Source: Pegea sp. RAD2-039 (lineage: Eukaryota; Chordata; Thaliacea; Salpida; Salpidae). Taken from it: a DNA stretch of 64,000 nucleotides. The stretch is taken from assembly GCA_034620365.1 (NCBI GenBank), contig JAQGEQ010000297.1, forward strand, positions 62,001-126,000. The letters are read 5' to 3'. Below are positions 62,021-64,000 of this stretch, one piece after another. The first letter of the stretch is position 1; every line of letters begins with the position of its first letter. Made by a program: the position numbers and the translations under genes. Under the pieces are notes generated by a model. The model did not search any database and was not told the DNA's origin. It saw nothing but the letters and a program-made list of their open reading frames with translations.

Positions 62021-62178
62021 TGTTATTTTTCTAAAATAAACACAATATTATTAAAACGAAGTATAAGAGACATCATAAAGCTAACTAAATACTTTCATCA
62101 AAAATTATCAAAAGATGTTAAAAACACAACTATTAGATTCATTCTAATTCAAACATAACTCAATTATTTGCAACTTAC

Positions 62179-62306
62179 GATTTCTAATTTCCAGGTAGAA
62201 AATAATCTTCACAATAAGTCCAAAGATTTTTGATATAGATTTCAAAAACACTCTAATAAATTCGTATAAGAACTGTACATTCTTCTTCTAGCCACTTCTT
62301 TATATA
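62179..62306 (-). promoter_or_regulatory. Core promoter and noncoding first exon of D6
   Basis: TATATAAAG on the minus strand at 62306-62298, exon end at 62179 before gtaagtt. Confidence 0.62.
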
Positions 62307-64000
62307 GAACTTTATCTTTTTTTAAAAAAAAATAAATCTCCCTTTCTCGATCTGTAGCTATCATTTATCATTATTAATTGTCGCAGAAGCTTCCTGTTAA
62401 ACTCTTATTGTTTGAACAAAAGGTAAATTATTCAATTAATCAAACAAACTATTTATGATTCATAGTGTAATACCTTTTAAATGGTTGATTCATTTGGGAA
62501 AATAATGATTCATGTAGTATGACTGATAAAACGTAACTAATTATGATAAAAATGTAAACAAATTTGATATCAAGAGATTGTATGTCAAAAATGACTCTCT
62601 GTTGTTAAGTATTTTATTCTTTTAATCAATGAAGAATAGAAATAGGAAGTCATAAAAGTTTAAAAATTCCAAGTATTTTCTCAAAAAAGTTTGTAACATA
62701 TTTTAAACTCTTAATGTATTTTTTAATTATATCTATAAACTAAACATAATTTAAGTTAAAGAATTGTAGAGTATTTGATTCAATTTAAAAAGGATAATAA
62801 TTCAGATTACTTTTATCTTCAGTATTTTTATTTTTGAAATGTTATACTGTTTGTGGGAACATAGAAATTGATCCAAATCAATAGAACATGATAAAAATAG
62901 TGTTTCCGTGAATGTATTGTTTACTTGTGAGTAAGCTAATAAAGAAGATGAAAATTTGTTTGATGAACTTATTTCAGTTTTATCTAATCTTCATCTACGT
63001 TTGCATAGTCCAAGTTAGTTTATAAAACAAAATCCACCTTATTTTGAACATAATGATATTCAAATAAAATCAGTCTTGCAGAAAATTGCAATAATATAAT
63101 TATATGTATATCATATTATCATACATTCATAAGTATTTATATTATTCCTGTAATAGCACTAGTTTCTTATGTTCATGTAAAAATTAATACTGGAGAGTAG
63201 TTTTTTATCTTGTAATCTGAGAATTAGGAACTTTGACATTCTTATTTTGCTTGGTAAATGTTTAAAAAGTATTATTTATGGGTATACTTTTGACGTAGTA
63301 GACATTATTATCCTAAATATCAGATTGTATGTGATTAGTTTTTTTTCAACTTTTGAACTGAAAAAAGTTATTTAGTCTTTAATGTTAAAAATAGTTAAAC
63401 GTTTATCCAGTAAACTATTCAAAAGTAATAAAGTAATGTTAACTTTGTTCTAAACAATATCTTTTAACCGATATAGGTGTGTATAATGACTACTTTATAT
63501 CATTTTCGCTGATAATAAACACTTAAGTTTGTCAATCATTTGTAAACTTTCGATCTTATTCGTTACTACAGTGATAAATTTACAAAAGACAAAAAATGTT
63601 ATTAAAATGAATTACATAAAAAAGTTTTACATAAAAAATTAAAGTTTTACTACAGGTATATTGCTGTTAAATCAAGAATTTACTAGTTTAAAATAGTTTT
63701 CAGTTACACACATTTGTTGTCAACCATACACCAAATTTTTCTATTTTTAATGGAAAGTGTAATCACAAAAAGCTAGTTCTAAAAGATATATTACAATCAT
63801 TCTAAAAGGAACTTCTTATCTGCAGAATATTTCAATTATCCTAATGATGGAATAAATACTTAACAAAAATTATGTATAGGTCTTAATGATCTAGCTTATG
63901 ATTGCAACAGTGCTTTTTATAATAAATAATTCAACTTCGCTAAAAAAAAGTTATCAAAATTAATTTTTGAGGATATATAATGTTTAGTGATTTTCTAACC
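62307..64000. other. Divergent intergenic region D6 / next A gene, cut by window edge
   Basis: Matches the D1/A2 spacer up to the last base. By comparison with 26141-26440, the next subfamily A gene (A5) would have its TATA element about 200 bases and its ATG about 280 bases beyond the right edge. No exon lies inside the window. Confidence 0.65.

Larger units (their letters stand above)
19640..64000. repeat. Tandem array of Q (plus) and D (minus) genes
   Basis: Units of about 3-6 kb are repeated head to tail to the right edge and differ by substitutions, deletions and a retroelement fragment. The order is A1 D1 A2 B1 P1 C1 P2 D2 A3 B2 P3 D3 C2 P4 D4 C3 P5 D5 A4 D6 (A5). Q genes (A, B, C) are always plus and D genes always minus, so each D and the Q gene to its right are divergent. 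Repeated modules are the Q 3' flank, the D 3' flank, D, the D 5' flank joined to the Q upstream region, and Q. Similarity between copies extends through introns and spacers, which points to recent duplication and sequence exchange. Confidence 0.9.

Noticed and set aside
1..64000. Bacterial features (operons, ribosome binding sites, CRISPR arrays, prophage)
   Set aside because: Introns, TATA and AATAAA signals, SINE and LINE copies and base composition all indicate nuclear DNA of an animal; no CRISPR-type spaced repeats are present.

Overview
The window looks like animal nuclear DNA, roughly 70-75% A+T, with short GT-AG introns, TATA-box promoters, AATAAA poly(A) signals, decayed LINE and tRNA-derived SINE copies, and no bacterial gene organisation. 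My best inference is a cnidarian such as Hydra; a planarian or another AT-rich invertebrate is not excluded.

Left half (1-19.3 kb): mostly intergenic. It holds a diverged repeat present as one copy at the left edge and three copies near 8.6-10.3 kb. A poorly supported minus-strand exon pair lies at 3.1-3.8 kb. A single-exon RING-H2 gene lies at 5.06-5.84 kb (minus), and a 19-bp minisatellite at 10.9-11.2 kb. A dead LINE (13.7-14.9 kb) is followed by a tRNA-derived SINE (15.1-15.27 kb) and a G-poor, T-rich tract (16.0-16.5 kb). A four-exon gene at 17.36-19.13 kb encodes a 460-residue protein with an N-terminal ubiquitin-like domain and an SV40-type nuclear localisation signal.

Right half (about 19.6 kb to the right edge): a tandem array of two unrelated, lineage-restricted-looking gene families on opposite strands. 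Plus-strand 'Q' genes (nine complete, a tenth starting at the right edge) encode 77-152 residue proteins with a conserved N-terminus (M-S/T-W...SP-x-QL), a very charged Gln/Glu/Arg helix and an Asn/Gly tail. There are three subfamilies: A (four copies, identical by eye), B (two) and C (three). Minus-strand 'D' genes (six) have a noncoding first exon and three coding exons. They encode a 117-residue precursor with a signal peptide and an essentially cysteine-free mature part. Each D promoter faces the promoter of the next Q gene across about 1.7-1.9 kb. Order: A1 D1 A2 B1 P1 C1 P2 D2 A3 B2 P3 D3 C2 P4 D4 C3 P5 D5 A4 D6 (A5), where P is a fragment of a LINE-like retroelement carried along by the duplications.

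Every Q promoter has a CRE-like octamer (TGACGTCA or a one-base variant) about 65 nt upstream of a TATTTAAG TATA element. D promoters have TATATAAAG. The array is evolving actively: D genes are deleted at four junctions, C1 has a nonsense codon and a 1.5-kb microhomology deletion behind it, and B and C proteins vary in length by 18-bp in-frame repeats. The functions of the Q and D proteins are unknown. The fixed pairing of a secreted protein with a charged helical protein is the most interesting undescribed system here.
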